The position numbers and the translations under genes were made by a program. From Nemopilema nomurai (lineage: Eukaryota; Cnidaria; Scyphozoa; Rhizostomeae; Rhizostomatidae): a stretch of DNA of 64,000 nt. Shown here piece after piece: positions 24,880 to 56,952 of this stretch; the stretch's first letter is position 1; every line of letters begins with the position of its first letter. The stretch lies in assembly GCA_003864495.1 (NCBI GenBank), contig ML133498.1, forward strand, positions 2,275,839 through 2,339,838. Reading direction: 5' to 3'. The notes under the pieces were generated by a model, which saw only the letters and a program-made list of their open reading frames with translations, did no database searches and had not been told where the DNA came from.

Positions 24880-25143
24880 TTCTGTGACCGAAGGAATTTA
24901 TATCCTCGTTTCAAGAACAAAACATTAGGTGCCAGAACTTTTGCCTATGCTGCAGCTAGTCTTTAGAACAGTCTTCCGTTTGAAACTCGTTCTGTTGACA
25001 ATATTGATCATTTTTAAATCGTCTTTAAAGACTCATTTATTTAAATTAGCTTATGATGTTATGTAATAGGTTATAAATTGTAAAGTGTATAGAATATTGT
25101 ATTATAGTTATGCACTTTAATCATTATTATCATTATTATTACT
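24880..25143 (+). mobile_element. 5'-truncated LINE 3' end with ATT-type tail
   Basis: The plus strand reads TLGARTFAYAAASL, then a stop in place of Trp, then NSLPFETRSVDNIDHF, and after a one-base frame slip SSLKTHLFKLAYDVM and stop (25064-25066). This 'gar.fs.aap.lWNsLP..ir....i..Fk..lkthlf' block is the C-terminus of many CR1/Rex-like animal reverse-transcriptase ORFs. About 50 bp later an ATT-rich microsatellite (25118-25143) stands where such elements carry a simple-repeat tail. The copy is inactive. Confidence 0.7.
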
Positions 25144-27251
25144 ATATCAAAACAAACAAAACCAAGTTTTGCATTAATTTGGCAACGTGCATAAAACACG
25201 TTAAAAAAATTGAGCAACACTGTACAATTATTTTTAAGTCTTAAGGTACGATTGAAGAAGGAGGAAGAAAAAATATGGGGAAAATAATACGATAAGATGG
25301 AAGAAACAATGCACAGAATTTACAATATCGCTACATTCTCCATGTTAGTTTGTTGTAGTTTTGCAGATAGATATTTTTTTCTCAAATTTTCCGGTAACAT
25401 AAAATTTTAAATGCCTTTTAACATACAAAATTTCCTTGTGTCCTCTAACAAACTTAACTCCTTAAATACTTTACATGCATATCGCACGATATACACCGCA
25501 ATAACTCGGCAATTATTTATGTTACCTTACTTCGATTTAAAGTAGTGCTACTAAGAACGAAAAGACGAGAAGGTTGCTGCGTGCAAAAGGCCGCTGTCAT
25601 TGCACATGTTCTATGATTGGTATCCATGAGAGGCAGGTCTCTGTTTCATTCTGAATATTTGTACCGATCGGAAAACAAGTCCAGTCAAAGTCAAATATAT
25701 AATGCTATTTAGAAAGCTCAAGTGCCTTCTTAAGTTCACATAGATATAGCTCCTTAAGGACATATAGTTAGAAGTTACATAAAGGTAGATAGAAATTAGC
25801 TACTTAGGGGGAGATAGAATGTAACTACTTAGGGGAAGATAGTAAGTAGCTACTTGAAGATACATATACGGTGGCGGCTTAGCTATAAGTAGCAGCAAGG
25901 TAATTGTTAAAACTATTCCACTCTTTCAACGTACCTGTACGTACAACGTAACAACGCAAGCAGAAACTTTGTACCTGTACTTCAACAGTTACTCTACCGT
26001 AGGTGCCTTTCTTGCACTGCCAAATGTCCGAGGTGGTGGTATTTGGTAGCAAATTTCATGGTCACCGAGTTGGAAAATCGTGTAACAATGCATTATTAAC
26101 AGGTCGTAGCATGTGTGCAATTGCAAGCCATGGTCACTACGCTGTTTGATTTTAAAAGCAATAAAGGAGAAGAAAGGCTTCGTGTTATAAAATTCGCACC
26201 TCTCTTAAACGCAGCCCAAGAAACCGGTTACGCAACTGACCACGAAAATTTGGCGACGCTGCTAATATCTAATGCTTGATTTTAATATAAAATACTACAA
26301 AATACTAATCAGAATATTGCAATCTATTTATCCAGCTAATTATTCAGGTTGGGACAAATAATTGCTTTTCACATACTATTTACAGACATCTTTCAGAGGG
26401 GTAAAAACAGGATCGGGATCAGAAGCTCACCTTTTGAATGAGGATGGGGTTCTTGGAGTGGGAGTTGAGGAGGGGGAGTTGAGGAGGGGAGTTGAGGAGG
26501 GATTGGCGATAAGGTTGGGGTTGAAAGCTTATCTTCTAGAAAGAAAGTCGTCCTTCGTGAATGACCCACTCAAAAATCATCAAAACGTTAAAAACATCTA
26601 AAAGCCTTTCAACGGAATTTCGCACCTGCTCAATGCTTTCACAGCATAGAAATATCAAGGAAATTAGGGGCTTCCTACAAAACCGCGTTAACCAATGGAT
26701 CAACATTTTCTATATTCGTTGCAAAATTCTGAATTTAAGAAGCAAGTGTTTTCAAAAGAATTTTTGGCTTCAAGACCACAAATCTCACCTTCAGCAAATT
26801 TAAAATAAAGAAAGCATTATATACTAAAAAATATATACTAAAAAAATATATACTAAAAAAAGTAAACAAGAAGCTTTTTAATCAGTCAGAGATGATACAA
26901 CTCTGAACTGCAAAGCTATCATCAGTACCTTGGGGTCAGGTAAAGTAAGATAGTAATTGCCTTGATCTTGTTCGCCTTCAAAAGTGGAAAAAGTAGCAGT
27001 GTTATATTTTTATATTCTCTTTTGCTGAAAATCGCGGTTTAAGGGTCAGGAGTTTTAATTTTTCCACTTTCAAAGTAAACTAACGGGCAAATAAAGTTGG
27101 TGAAATGTCACAGGATTTATGGCCCTTCAGCAAATAGAATGTCTAAATGAGATCGATAAAAATAAAGTACAAAAATTAATCATACGGCATCATGCTACTT
27201 CCCATTGTACCCAAGAGTTTCATTGTGGGGTAAACGATACCAACTAAATAC
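25144..27251. other. Intergenic region, no gene recognised
   Basis: Between the LINE tail and the last exon of Rab-like copy 2. It holds a short degenerate tandem motif (GGTAGATAG...TAGCTACTTAG, about 25740-25865) and a GGGAGTTGAGGAG repeat near 26460-26510. No exon was recognised. Confidence 0.4.
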
Positions 27252-30200
27252 CTAACAAGGGCAATTACCTCGTTCTGACTTATTGATGATTTTATCCAAC
27301 TCTTTCTCTTTCTTAATTGGATTAACTTTCTTCCTATACAATTGTAGTGCGATGCCACGAAAAAGCTCTTGAATTCCATTCCCTGTTTTCGCAGATGTAG
27401 CATTGAACCCTGCAAAATAATCCTGATAACTATCATGAAACTCTGAAATACGCGCTTCCCCAACTTCCCGTACATCTCTTCCCAAGTCATACTTGTTTCC
27501 AACCAAGAAGAATATAGAATTCGGGGCGTAGTCATGACTTCGGATTTCCTTTATTATAGATGGTATTGTCATAAAACTCTCCGTGCAGCCGATAGAGAAC
27601 ACAAGAGCAATAGCGTGTGCGCTTCTGAAATAACTGGTGGTCAATGATTTGTAGCGGTCCATACCGGCTGTGTCCCATACCTGTAACTAAACCATTAAAA
27701 TGTTCAGATTTATAAATTCGTGATTATAATTATATATAATTAACATTTTACATCTTCGAAAATATAATAGTTTACCGGAGCTGAGGCCACGGAACACTTT
27801 TTGATGGGCGACCTGATTCTAACTTTAAAAAACATAAACCAATGATGTCCATTTGTTAAATTTCATTGCGCATCACTTGCGCAATAAAATCAACAGGCAA
27901 AGGTATAATATTAACACGGTGACTATAATGAATCTGAGTTGGGTTCTTCGGTTCCCCAGATGGACTCCTTCAGACACTTTTCTGAAGAGAGACATCATGA
28001 GTTTCTCAAGGACACTGACAGAGACAGATAGATGTGTAATAGTGTCCAGCATACTTTCTTGGATACTTTCTTAATGCAAGGCAATCAGATGCAGCTATAA
28101 TGATATAAGGCATGTAGCATTTGTGTTTTGATATCATTTGATTTGTGTATTTGAATCTTCCCCTTTCCACATTGGGGTTTTTCTATGTTTTTCATTGATT
28201 TCTTGTATTTTGAGTCTGGAAAATTCCACCCCTCTCTCACCATCATTTAGCTGGCTTAGGCTTAGGCTATCCTGCAATTTCTTTTAATAGCTGCTGATTG
28301 ACTGCAATTATTTTTAAGGGGAAGGGCGCTATCTTCTTTCTTTTACTTGTATTGTTTAATATTGCCCTAAAACTAGGTATTGTAATCACATATTTGTATT
28401 TTGGCCTTGGGCTCTAATCTACATTTTCTTTCAGTTACCATGTGCTTTCATCTTCTGTAAGACAAATACTACCACCACTCTAATGCAGTTTTATTTTGGC
28501 TAATCTTTTTATAATTTCTTTTTTCATCTAGCATATGTTTGTATAACACATGATCCTAGTCAAACTTTACTTTTGTTGCACACCTTTTTTGTTCCTTGAA
28601 AACTGCTTATTTCTAAAAAACTTTGCAAATATTTTCATCAAAATTTCTATGTAAAATGTGTAGAGTTACTAATAAGGCAAAAGAGAAACATCTTAAGTTG
28701 CACCATTTTCAGTTCATGTAGTTATAGTACATTTTAAATAGCAATAGACTATACTGAATAAGTCTGATGTTAGGCAAAAGGCAGAGCAAGTTTATTGACC
28801 TTGTATTGTTAAAGCAAGCCCACTGATGCTGATGTAATGCAGCCAAATGTGAGGCAGTGTGTTTGTGGAAGCCTGCTGAAACGGCCTCATAAAGATAGAC
28901 TGTTGGTGCCAGAGACACAATGGAATTGATTTGAAAATAGGTCTTTTGGGTACAGCCTAGAAGGCAAAGAAAGCACCGTGCCAGGATACTTGACTGCCCT
29001 GCCAATATTGTTGCTGCACATTTTGGTGCATAACAACAATTACTTGGTGTCTTTGATACACACTATCATTTAGTCACATAGAAATCGAAAAAAATCATTT
29101 TTAATGAAAAAAATCAAAAAAAATTATTTTTCACCAAAAAATTGAAAAAAATCATTTTTCTAAAACAAAATATGCAAAGCATTCAGTTTGTCTCTGTTAA
29201 CAGTGAAAAGGTTGACAATTACATGAATTTTACAATCAATTATTCAGGCAACATTTGGCTTGCATATCATAGCAGTCTATTGTGCATTATCCTGTAACCG
29301 AAACCTTTCAAGTTCATTATTCATGAGTACTGCTTTTTGTCTCTCTGTAAAGTTATATACTTCAAAGCCTTGCTGTTAGAAATAACTGCTGAAAGATGCT
29401 TTTTCGTCTGTTTTGCCATCCTTCATTGTTTTATTACAGGTGTGTATGCCCAAGTGGATGCACACCTGATGGAAACACCTGATGCATAACTAAAACAGGT
29501 ACCTTCTGTTGCACTTGAAACTATCTTTTCATACTGGGGTACAGCATGACAAGGCAGAAGGTTAGGACCTGTTTGCTGGGAATCTTAGATACCTTAACCA
29601 GTCTCTATACTTTAACTTCAATTTCTCTGCTGTTTTTTCTAGACGGAAGGCTGTAAAACTTTGATGGCTCATTTTGTGTAATTTGCGTAAAGTGTGGATA
29701 AATTAAAAGATTGATTTGATTGGCATTTTAAAAACGTTTTCAGATATCTAAGCAATAAAATTGATTGGTACAATGAGGTTGTGGGCACTCCAACTGCATA
29801 CATGTAGAATGAGGGTAAGGATAAGCGTTTTGGGTGATTTGAATTATAAAAAAGGTAATATAATGAACATGTTGGATTTGAATTTTCATCTTACTTTTGC
29901 CCTTATTTTCACCTTACAATTTCATAGCCAATAATGATTGAAATTTATCATTTCTGATATTTATACAAATATTATTGTTATTTGTCAGAATAAGTATTAT
30001 TATTATTACTAACTGTTAAACTACCTAAAAGCAAGCCTTTTTATATAAAATATATGAAATTAAATGATTTGAACCATTATTATTATAAGTTTTACTCTAT
30101 CTTTATTATTAGAACACTTACTGATATTATCATTGTTGGCATTCTACCATCATCATTTTTATTTTCAATATTCATAATATTTTAGAATTCCATTGGAATG

Positions 30201-30613
30201 AAACAATTGAGCATGCCAAAAGTTTCGTTAGTTCTACACAGAAAGACAACATAGACTTTAATCCCAAACGGTTGTCATGGCTATCAAATATCTCGGTTTG
30301 TACGGCTGGTAGATAAATTCAACATAATCAAATATATAATTCAATTGATAAATTCCTTATTTAATTAATTAAAGTTAGGTGATTTAAAGAATATGGGTAG
30401 GATAGATGACAAGTCTTCGCTACTTACGTTCACCTTGCTTTGACCTAGGCCCTCGACTTCAACTTCTACTTCGTACAGAAAATTGTCGATTTCAGCTCTT
30501 GGCTTCGAACTGAAATCTTTACCACGAATTGAATTGAAAATGGATGTTTTTCCTACGTCTGGCAGACCAACTAGGCAAACCTTATAATTTGGAATTCTGG
30601 TCCCTGCAGCCAT
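27252..30613 (-). CDS. Atypical Rab-like small GTPase, copy 2 (two exons)
   Basis: Exon 1 (30428-30613) and exon 2 (27252-27686) join in phase 0 across a 2.74-kb intron with a GTAAGT donor, giving 206 residues. Motifs: P-loop GLPDVGKTS at about 16-24; WDTAG at 66-70; NKYD at 126-129; TSAK at 159-162; C-terminal CPC, a Rab-type CXC prenylation signal. The residue after DTAG is Met (ATG) instead of the catalytic Gln. Switch I again reads PRAEID with no Thr in the expected place, the same anomaly as in copy 1. The intron lies at the same codon and phase as in copy 1 and both genes face the same way, so they are an old tandem duplication. Nucleotide binding should be intact; normal GTP hydrolysis is doubtful. 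Subfamily not assigned. Confidence 0.9.
27687..30427 (-). other. Intron of Rab-like copy 2
   Basis: AT-rich intron. A low-complexity A/T stretch of AAAAAATCATTTTT motifs lies at 29085-29165. No exon or clear transposon was recognised; minus-strand open frames within it show no domain. Confidence 0.6.
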
Positions 30614-30916
30614 CGCCCACGACTCGTTGCACTGAGATTATTCAAAGAGTTTGCAGTCGCAAGGAGATCAATGGGGGGAACCTTTAACGATTATTTCACC
30701 AAGATCCATTTGCAGCAAGCAGATAATTTTGCAGTTGATTTTGCCGCGAGAAAGAGGGCATGGTTGGCTGTTGCTGGATATTTCACGAAGATCCAAGATA
30801 CATTTTGTAGTTGGTTCTCCTGTAAGAAACATGATTGGCTAGGTTGTGACCAATCAGCTCACGCCTGCCACTAGAAGAATCCAAGAAACGATGATCCCTG
30901 GATTCATTCATCAATG

Positions 30917-30936
30917 ATAATAATAATAATAATAAT
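30917..30936. repeat. (TAA)n microsatellite
   Basis: Six to seven uninterrupted TAA units. Confidence 0.9.
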
Positions 30937-31057
30937 CAGGGGTTTACCGGCCTGGATGACAAGGTGGAGATCGCCACCCGGTTTTCAAAAGCGGGCGCTT
31001 CAAATAGCAAAATTACGCGTAAATCTAAAACCAATAATGTAAGCTTAGCAAACTGTA

Positions 31058-31160
31058 CCCTGGGTACCAGAGCCGCAAAAATTAAATTTAAAAAATTATG
31101 AGAGTGAGAGCTGCGGAAAAATTATTTTAATTTTAATTTTTGCGGCTCTGGTACCCAGGG
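31058..31160. mobile_element. TA-flanked 103-bp MITE (long inverted repeat)
   Basis: CCCTGGGTACCAGAGCCGCA on the left is matched perfectly by its complement on the right, and the pairing continues into the AT-rich centre, so nearly the whole element folds into one hairpin. Both ends abut TA dinucleotides (31056-31057 and 31161-31162), as in Tc1/mariner-type insertions. CCCTGGGTACCAGA recurs near 15610. Confidence 0.8.
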
Positions 31161-31964
31161 TAAGCAAACTGATTGGAAACTATTGCCATCCTGTCTAATT
31201 TCTCGGGGCCCCAAGGCGGAGTTACATTCGCGATATCAACCGATAAATCTGCAGCGAACTAGAGCTTATAACCATACCTTAATAATCCCACAAAATGCCA
31301 AATCGAAGGCATCAAATGATGAATGCCTTTTGACCTACGGATTCATTTAGAAAGTTGCGGAGGAGTAAAGTAAAGTGCCAATACAAACAACACAGCCGAT
31401 CGATGGAATAATTAAATTGTAGTTTAATTGTGTGAAATTATTTTAAGATTCAATTATAAGCATTTCCTCGACAGAACTATACTCACAAGAACTAATATAT
31501 ACCCAACAACAACCGTACATATTTATCTTATATAAAATTTGCTAATTCAAGAGAATCGGTTGTATGCTATGACGTAGTATGAAGTCCAGCCAACGAAGAG
31601 TTCATTCCTCTCGCCTTGCTATCATTGCTACAATTGTGCCACTTTCTTCATGCTTTGCCCCCTCCCTTGCCCTGAACATGGGCCTACATCACTGCCTACT
31701 CCCCAACAGTATGCGGAAAAGCCCCTGATACTATGATGGAAAAGATTATAATCTAGACTTCTGTGTCTAGAATTGGTTCAAACACAAGACTTTCGTGGAA
31801 GGCAAGGGATCGCACAACTGCCAAAAATGTAGTCTTGCGGAACCAAGACAAGGTGTTGCCACTGATGGGTGAACAACTGAATCAGTTAACTCCGAATTGG
31901 AGCTGATACCAAGAATTGCAAGTAAAATTACAAAAAAATACATATGCCAGTGCGTTTGAGCTTT

Positions 31965-52310
<20,346 letters not shown>

Positions 52311-52653
52311 GCTTCTCTGCACTGCAGCACTTAGGCACCAAAAACTTATCCACCCTCCATCTTTGTTGATCTTGACTTGTAGCGTCTCAACAGCAACCAC
52401 AACAACAATCAATCAATCAATCAATCAATCCTTCGAGTGCTGAAAGGTAGCAATCGCTTAATCACAAGTAACGAGGAAAATAACCAGAAATTTATGCTGG
52501 GTCTTTGTGTCTATGCATTTACAACTCCGGAAGAAAGTAGGTGCGACTTTTCAAGAAAGCTGCTACTTTCTCTTTCTTTCGAAGAACAACTTCTCCTTCC
52601 CTCAATTCTGAATTATTGATTTTGAAGCGCAAATCATCGAAAGAACTGCAATC

Positions 52654-52654
52654 C

Positions 52655-52698
<44 letters not shown>

Positions 52699-52709
52699 TA
52701 ATAATAATG

Positions 52710-52753
<44 letters not shown>
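52654..52753. repeat. (AAT)n microsatellite, likely LINE tail
   Basis: About 33 AAT units with two GATAATAAT interruptions. It lies just beyond the 3' end of the minus-strand LINE fragment at 52862-53690, where CR1/RTE-like elements carry a simple-repeat tail. Confidence 0.95.
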
Positions 52754-52754
<1 letters not shown>

Positions 52755-52861
52755 GATCATGGCCAGTATCTCCAAAGGGTGGCTCTTTATCTGGTCGTTA
52801 AATACTACACGATGTAAAAGATTAATATAGTTTAAATATAAAAAAATGTACAATGGATATA

Positions 52862-53690
52862 AAAGTTAGGTTCTTCTCTTTATGGATCAAATTAAAAGTC
52901 TCTTTTTTGCTTCAGTAAGAAAATATTATTTAGATTTTGATGAGAATTCGGCTTTCGTTTCTGAATTTCTTATTGCATTTGGCATCTTGTTAAAAATTTC
53001 AGCTGCACTGTACCTCAAAATTTTAGAATTTGTTGTAGTTGCAATTTGTGGTGCAGAGTTTGATCTTAGATGTTTACTGTTTTCTTTTAATGATATGTCA
53101 ATATATGCTGGTTTGTTATGATCTGTTATATAATTAAAAGCCAGCTTCACAAGGTGCCATTCTCGTCTCTCTTTCATAGGTAACCAGCCTAATGATATGA
53201 TATCCTTTTCTTTAACGTAACGGCCTACAACAAAACTTGCAGCTGCATTCTCCACCTTTTGTAGTCGTTTTTGTAGTTTTAATGAAAGAGGATAAAATAC
53301 GACATCGGCATTTTGGATAATATTAGCAACTCAGCAACTTGCTTTTTCAGTTTTAGTGTCATTATGTTTTCAAATTTTTTTACTATGGCAAGAGCTCCAA
53401 AACAGGATGATGTTATCTTGTTTATGTGCTCTTCCCACAAAAGATGCTGGTCTAAGATAACACCTAGTAATTTTGCTGACTTTTCACGTTCAATTGGTTG
53501 TTGTCCAACTTTTAGCGCAGGAGTAAAATCATCGAGATTGTGATGACGCGATAGCTGCTTTGTGCTAAGAAGCATGACCTTCGTCTTTTTTGGATTTAGG
53601 GCAAGATTAGCAGATGCCGACCACGAATTTAGCCTCATTAGGTTTATGGCAGTCTCAAGGGAGCAACAGTATTGATTCGGAGGAAGAGTC
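52862..53690 (-). mobile_element. 5'-truncated LINE, C-terminal part of reverse transcriptase
   Basis: The minus strand reads ETAINLMRLNSWSASANLAL, then NPKKTKVMLLSTKQ and AKLLGVILDQHLLWEEHI, the conserved thumb region after the YADD motif of non-LTR reverse transcriptases. After a frame change near 53265 it continues VENAAASFVVGRYVKEKD, LGWLPMKERREWHLVKLAF and SAAEIFNKMPNAIRNSETKA, the usual C-terminal block. The catalytic palm is missing, so the copy is truncated and dead. The AAT repeat at 52654-52753 is probably its tail. It sits about 350 bp upstream of the RELCH start codon. Confidence 0.85.
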
Positions 53691-53854
53691 GGGGGGATTT
53701 AGTTCGAGATAAAGGTTGCAAATTTCTTGTCATATGAAATGAGAAACACCGTCTTATTTGTACACCATTTTACAGCAAAGTTTCTTCGTTGAAGCCTTTG
53801 CTATTTTGTGTATCTGAAAATATCATTGAATTCTTCTTTTTGGCACACAGAATA

Positions 53855-54261
53855 CACGCTTTTTTGTAAGGAGCCACTTTAAAGGAACCTACATGTAGAA
53901 GGCCGAAATATTTGAAGAACTTATACTACTAAAAACGAAATCCCTAAGGAACTTTTCGATTTGAAAACTTTTTACAACTGCAAGCATCAAGAACTAAAAA
54001 TCCGGTTCCATTCACTTGCAGCCAATACTCGCATAGATTGTTTGCTATTCGTGTGTCAAGTGCTTGATTGAGTAGTTTTCGCATATGCTGTCTCGCCCCT
54101 CTCTCTATTAAGTGTTAAGGCTTATTGTAGTCAAAGCACCGAAAGTGAGAACTTAAGGAACTTTTAAGGAACTTTTGGTACTAAAATCTAATGTTTTGAG
54201 GTCTACGAATAAGGAACTTTTGGAACTAGGACTTGTGGTAGGTTCCTTATAAAAAAGCGTG
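53855..54261. mobile_element. TA-flanked MITE with AAGGAACTTTT repeats
   Basis: Terminal repeats CACGCTTTTTTGTAAGGAGC on the left and, read inward from the right, CACGCTTTTTTATAAGGAAC match at about 18 of 20 positions. TA lies immediately outside each end, as for Tc1/mariner-type insertions. The interior repeats TAAGGAACTTTT several times. There is no coding capacity. Confidence 0.82.
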
Positions 54262-56160
54262 TAATCGTGTCTTGCAGCGATAGTTTTTGCTCATAAAACT
54301 TTATTGTGTCATGGAGAATATAACCTTAAAAAGCAATGAGAGGTTTTTCTATGTTATCTTATAAGATGAACGGCGCAATTGAAAAACAGATTACCGGTCA
54401 ACCTTCAACAGTGAATACCACATACACGAGCGTCTAGTAGACTGTCTAGTGGCTCGGGAACAACAGAAGCCTGTTCACCGTCAAATCTGAATCACGATTT
54501 TTCTAGATTTCTATATTTATGCACAAACTGGTGTACTTTCTTTTGCTCTTTCTGTCGCCTTTTCTCTTCAATCTCAGCGGTCCTCTCTTTTCTTCCCTTT
54601 CTTTTCCTTTCCCCGGTGCCTTTTTCATCTTATATCACCACATTCCACGTTGTCACGAAATCTGCTCCAACATCTTGTTTGGCTGATTACCAACTGATCG
54701 TGCCATCTTTACTGCTTGCTCATACCAGTCTGGGAATTCTCTCTCTACATTTGCTCGTTTCATGGAAAGGTCCTACACGAAAGGTCCGCGTACGACACTG
54801 TTAATCATATGGTAGGCTTGAATGATTTCCTGGTCTCTTCCTTGTGATTTTTTTCAAGTGGTCTTAGAAGCTCCATCCCGTTATTTGTCGTTATAAATGA
54901 AACTACATGCGAAAGTGAACAGCATGAAGGAAGCAAACCTATTTGGTTTTGGAGTCCCAGGACCACTCTTCCTCAAAGTCAATGCGTAGTGCATCAAAAA
55001 ACTTGATGTAGAGTCGGGGCTTGATAATAGACTATAATCCTGCAACATTGGCACGATAGAGCAAATAGTAGGCACGATGACGTTCGAGTGAAAACAAAAA
55101 CTTAAATGGAATCATCACTAAACGAAGGTTATTGCAATTTTTCCAGAAAAAGGGCATTTTTCTCTGTTGAGAAAAGGGCAGGGGTCTGGACCCCCCCTCC
55201 CGGACCCCCTCCGTAGTAGCGCGCCTGCTTTAAGTAGTAATGCACAGCAACAAAATGTCATAGGCTGTAAAGACCAATAGTCTAAGTTGATTATATCGAT
55301 GTTCAAATTACTCAGTTCCATTTAGTTTGAAATTACAAAATTTTGAATGGTGTTTTGCCAGTTTCTAGGTGTCTCATCCAAAAAAAGTTTTCAATCACCA
55401 TTCCGGCTCAAAGTACAGTGGGAGCCGCCACCGCTCATTCCATGATTAGGCTACTGCCCATTATAAACTAACCCTGTGTTTGCTTTTATACTGCGTGGAG
55501 TCACGCTGCAACCCACTAATTATCTTCTTGTGCGATGCTCGTCTACTTGTTGTTTTAGCATCTTCAGTCTATGTTAACTTTCGATACCATTGTTCTTATT
55601 TTTTCTCGTTTTCAACGTAGTTTGTAATATTTTGGTTTCAGCTATCACTTAAGTACCGTGACGTTACCTTAGCAACAATTAGAGTCTACCCCATCAACCC
55701 TTGATTAATCAGTAGTAACAGGGAATATCTTTCTCTTGATGTCTAATTCCTGTTCAACACAAAAAATCTTTGGTTTTCTTTTTCGTGTGCCAATTATGTA
55801 ACCTACATCCTGACAGCAAACGAGAGAAGTTCTCTGTAAATCTATTGGATATAGTAGCTTAATAATTCTTTCAGCGTGGGATATGGCCTAATGTGCAATT
55901 AAACGGCATTAGTTTGGTTCGAGTTGTTTCATTCATTCTCCAAGCAACTGCATAAACAGATCTATGATGGATATAATGCCATTTGCACAAACTATTTACA
56001 TTTTGACTTGACTTTGATTTATTGCTTTATCTAGCTCTTCAGGATTTCAAGTTTTTATTATTTTGATTTACTCCAAATGCAAACACAATTCGAAGTCTAC
56101 TGCCATATTCATGAATGCAGGCATCATGGGTTCTAATGATATGCACAGGTACAAACTTTT
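54262..56160. other. Intergenic region, no gene recognised
   Basis: Between the MITE and the phospholipase promoter. A GGGTCTGGACCCCCCCTCCC patch near 55180 resembles the end of a GC-rich MITE, but no partner end was seen. Open frames of 60-70 codons show no domain. Confidence 0.4.
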
Positions 56161-56168
56161 GAATTGGG

Positions 56169-56176
56169 TATAAAAG
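56169..56176 (+). promoter_or_regulatory. TATA box of the phospholipase gene
   Basis: TATAAAAG in the context GGGTATAAAAGAAGACG. About 57 bp downstream is a consensus splice donor (ACAGGTAAGTT, exon end at 56233). This fits a transcription start near 56200 and a short noncoding first exon. Confidence 0.65.
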
Positions 56177-56199
56177 AAGACGCACCAGAGCTGTTACCA

Positions 56200-56233
56200 G
56201 TTACTGTCACTTAAGTCATCTACAGAGCTACAG
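56200..56233 (+). other. Probable noncoding first exon of the phospholipase gene
   Basis: The 5' end is inferred from the TATA position; the 3' end is the CAG|GTAAGT donor at 56233/56234. The matching acceptor TTGCAG ends at 56943, nine bases before the start codon. This exon is a prediction without transcript evidence. Confidence 0.5.
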
Positions 56234-56952
56234 GTAAGTTACAACTAGCTTTTGATTTCACTTTTATCGATTTAGACAGCAGCGTACGATCGGTAGTTGC
56301 AGCTGCTATCAAATACACAAAACACGAAGGCTAATCTAAACAATTTCGTCGCCTTTTCGCAAAGACCCATTTTTGATTTTGGGTGATTCAGTGATTGCTT
56401 CCTAATCGTGGTTTGCATCCCGTTTGAAATCATGATTCTTTCAACCATTCTTGGCGTACATTCTACGAAGGCCATGGATACAATAAGAACTAAACCGCCT
56501 AGGGCAGCCAGTTGCTTGCATAAGCGACTACATTCAACTAAGAATGTCATATTGCCAATTTCTGTTTTTCATCAATCATACAGTATTATACATGCAGTTG
56601 CCATAATCAGCTACTCTATCAGGACTGAGAATGTGATTTGATGACTCATTTTGTTCAAATGAGGTCAACAATCTTTTTTACGTGTTATGATTTTGCTCTA
56701 CCTTTCAATTGATTGAACAATTAAGCAAATAATGTCACCTTTACAAAGAAAGCACATGAATTTTCAGCTACTTTTACTTTCGGGCCAAGTTGCATGCGGT
56801 GGTTGACATTTGTTCAAGTACTCCTCCATTGATATACAACTGCTTTGAGGTTAGAAAGAAGTTGCTACAACCTTTTCCTGTTGGCCATGAACAAGTGGCT
56901 GTTTCTTTTTAGTTATAAAACTGCCAATAAATGTTTCTTGCAGACTCCTGCA

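Larger units (their letters stand above)
30614..31964. other. Region between Rab-like copy 2 and the end of RELCH
   Basis: Contains the presumed promoter of Rab-like copy 2, a (TAA)n run at 30917-30936, the TA-flanked MITE at 31058-31160 and presumably the RELCH 3' UTR. A plus-strand frame at 30671-30874 contains a near repeat (YFTKIHLQQ / YFTKIQDTF) but no domain I recognise. Confidence 0.4.

Noticed and set aside
52541..52853. Poly-Asn and poly-Tyr open frames
   Set aside because: Translation of the (AAT)n repeat, likely the LINE tail.
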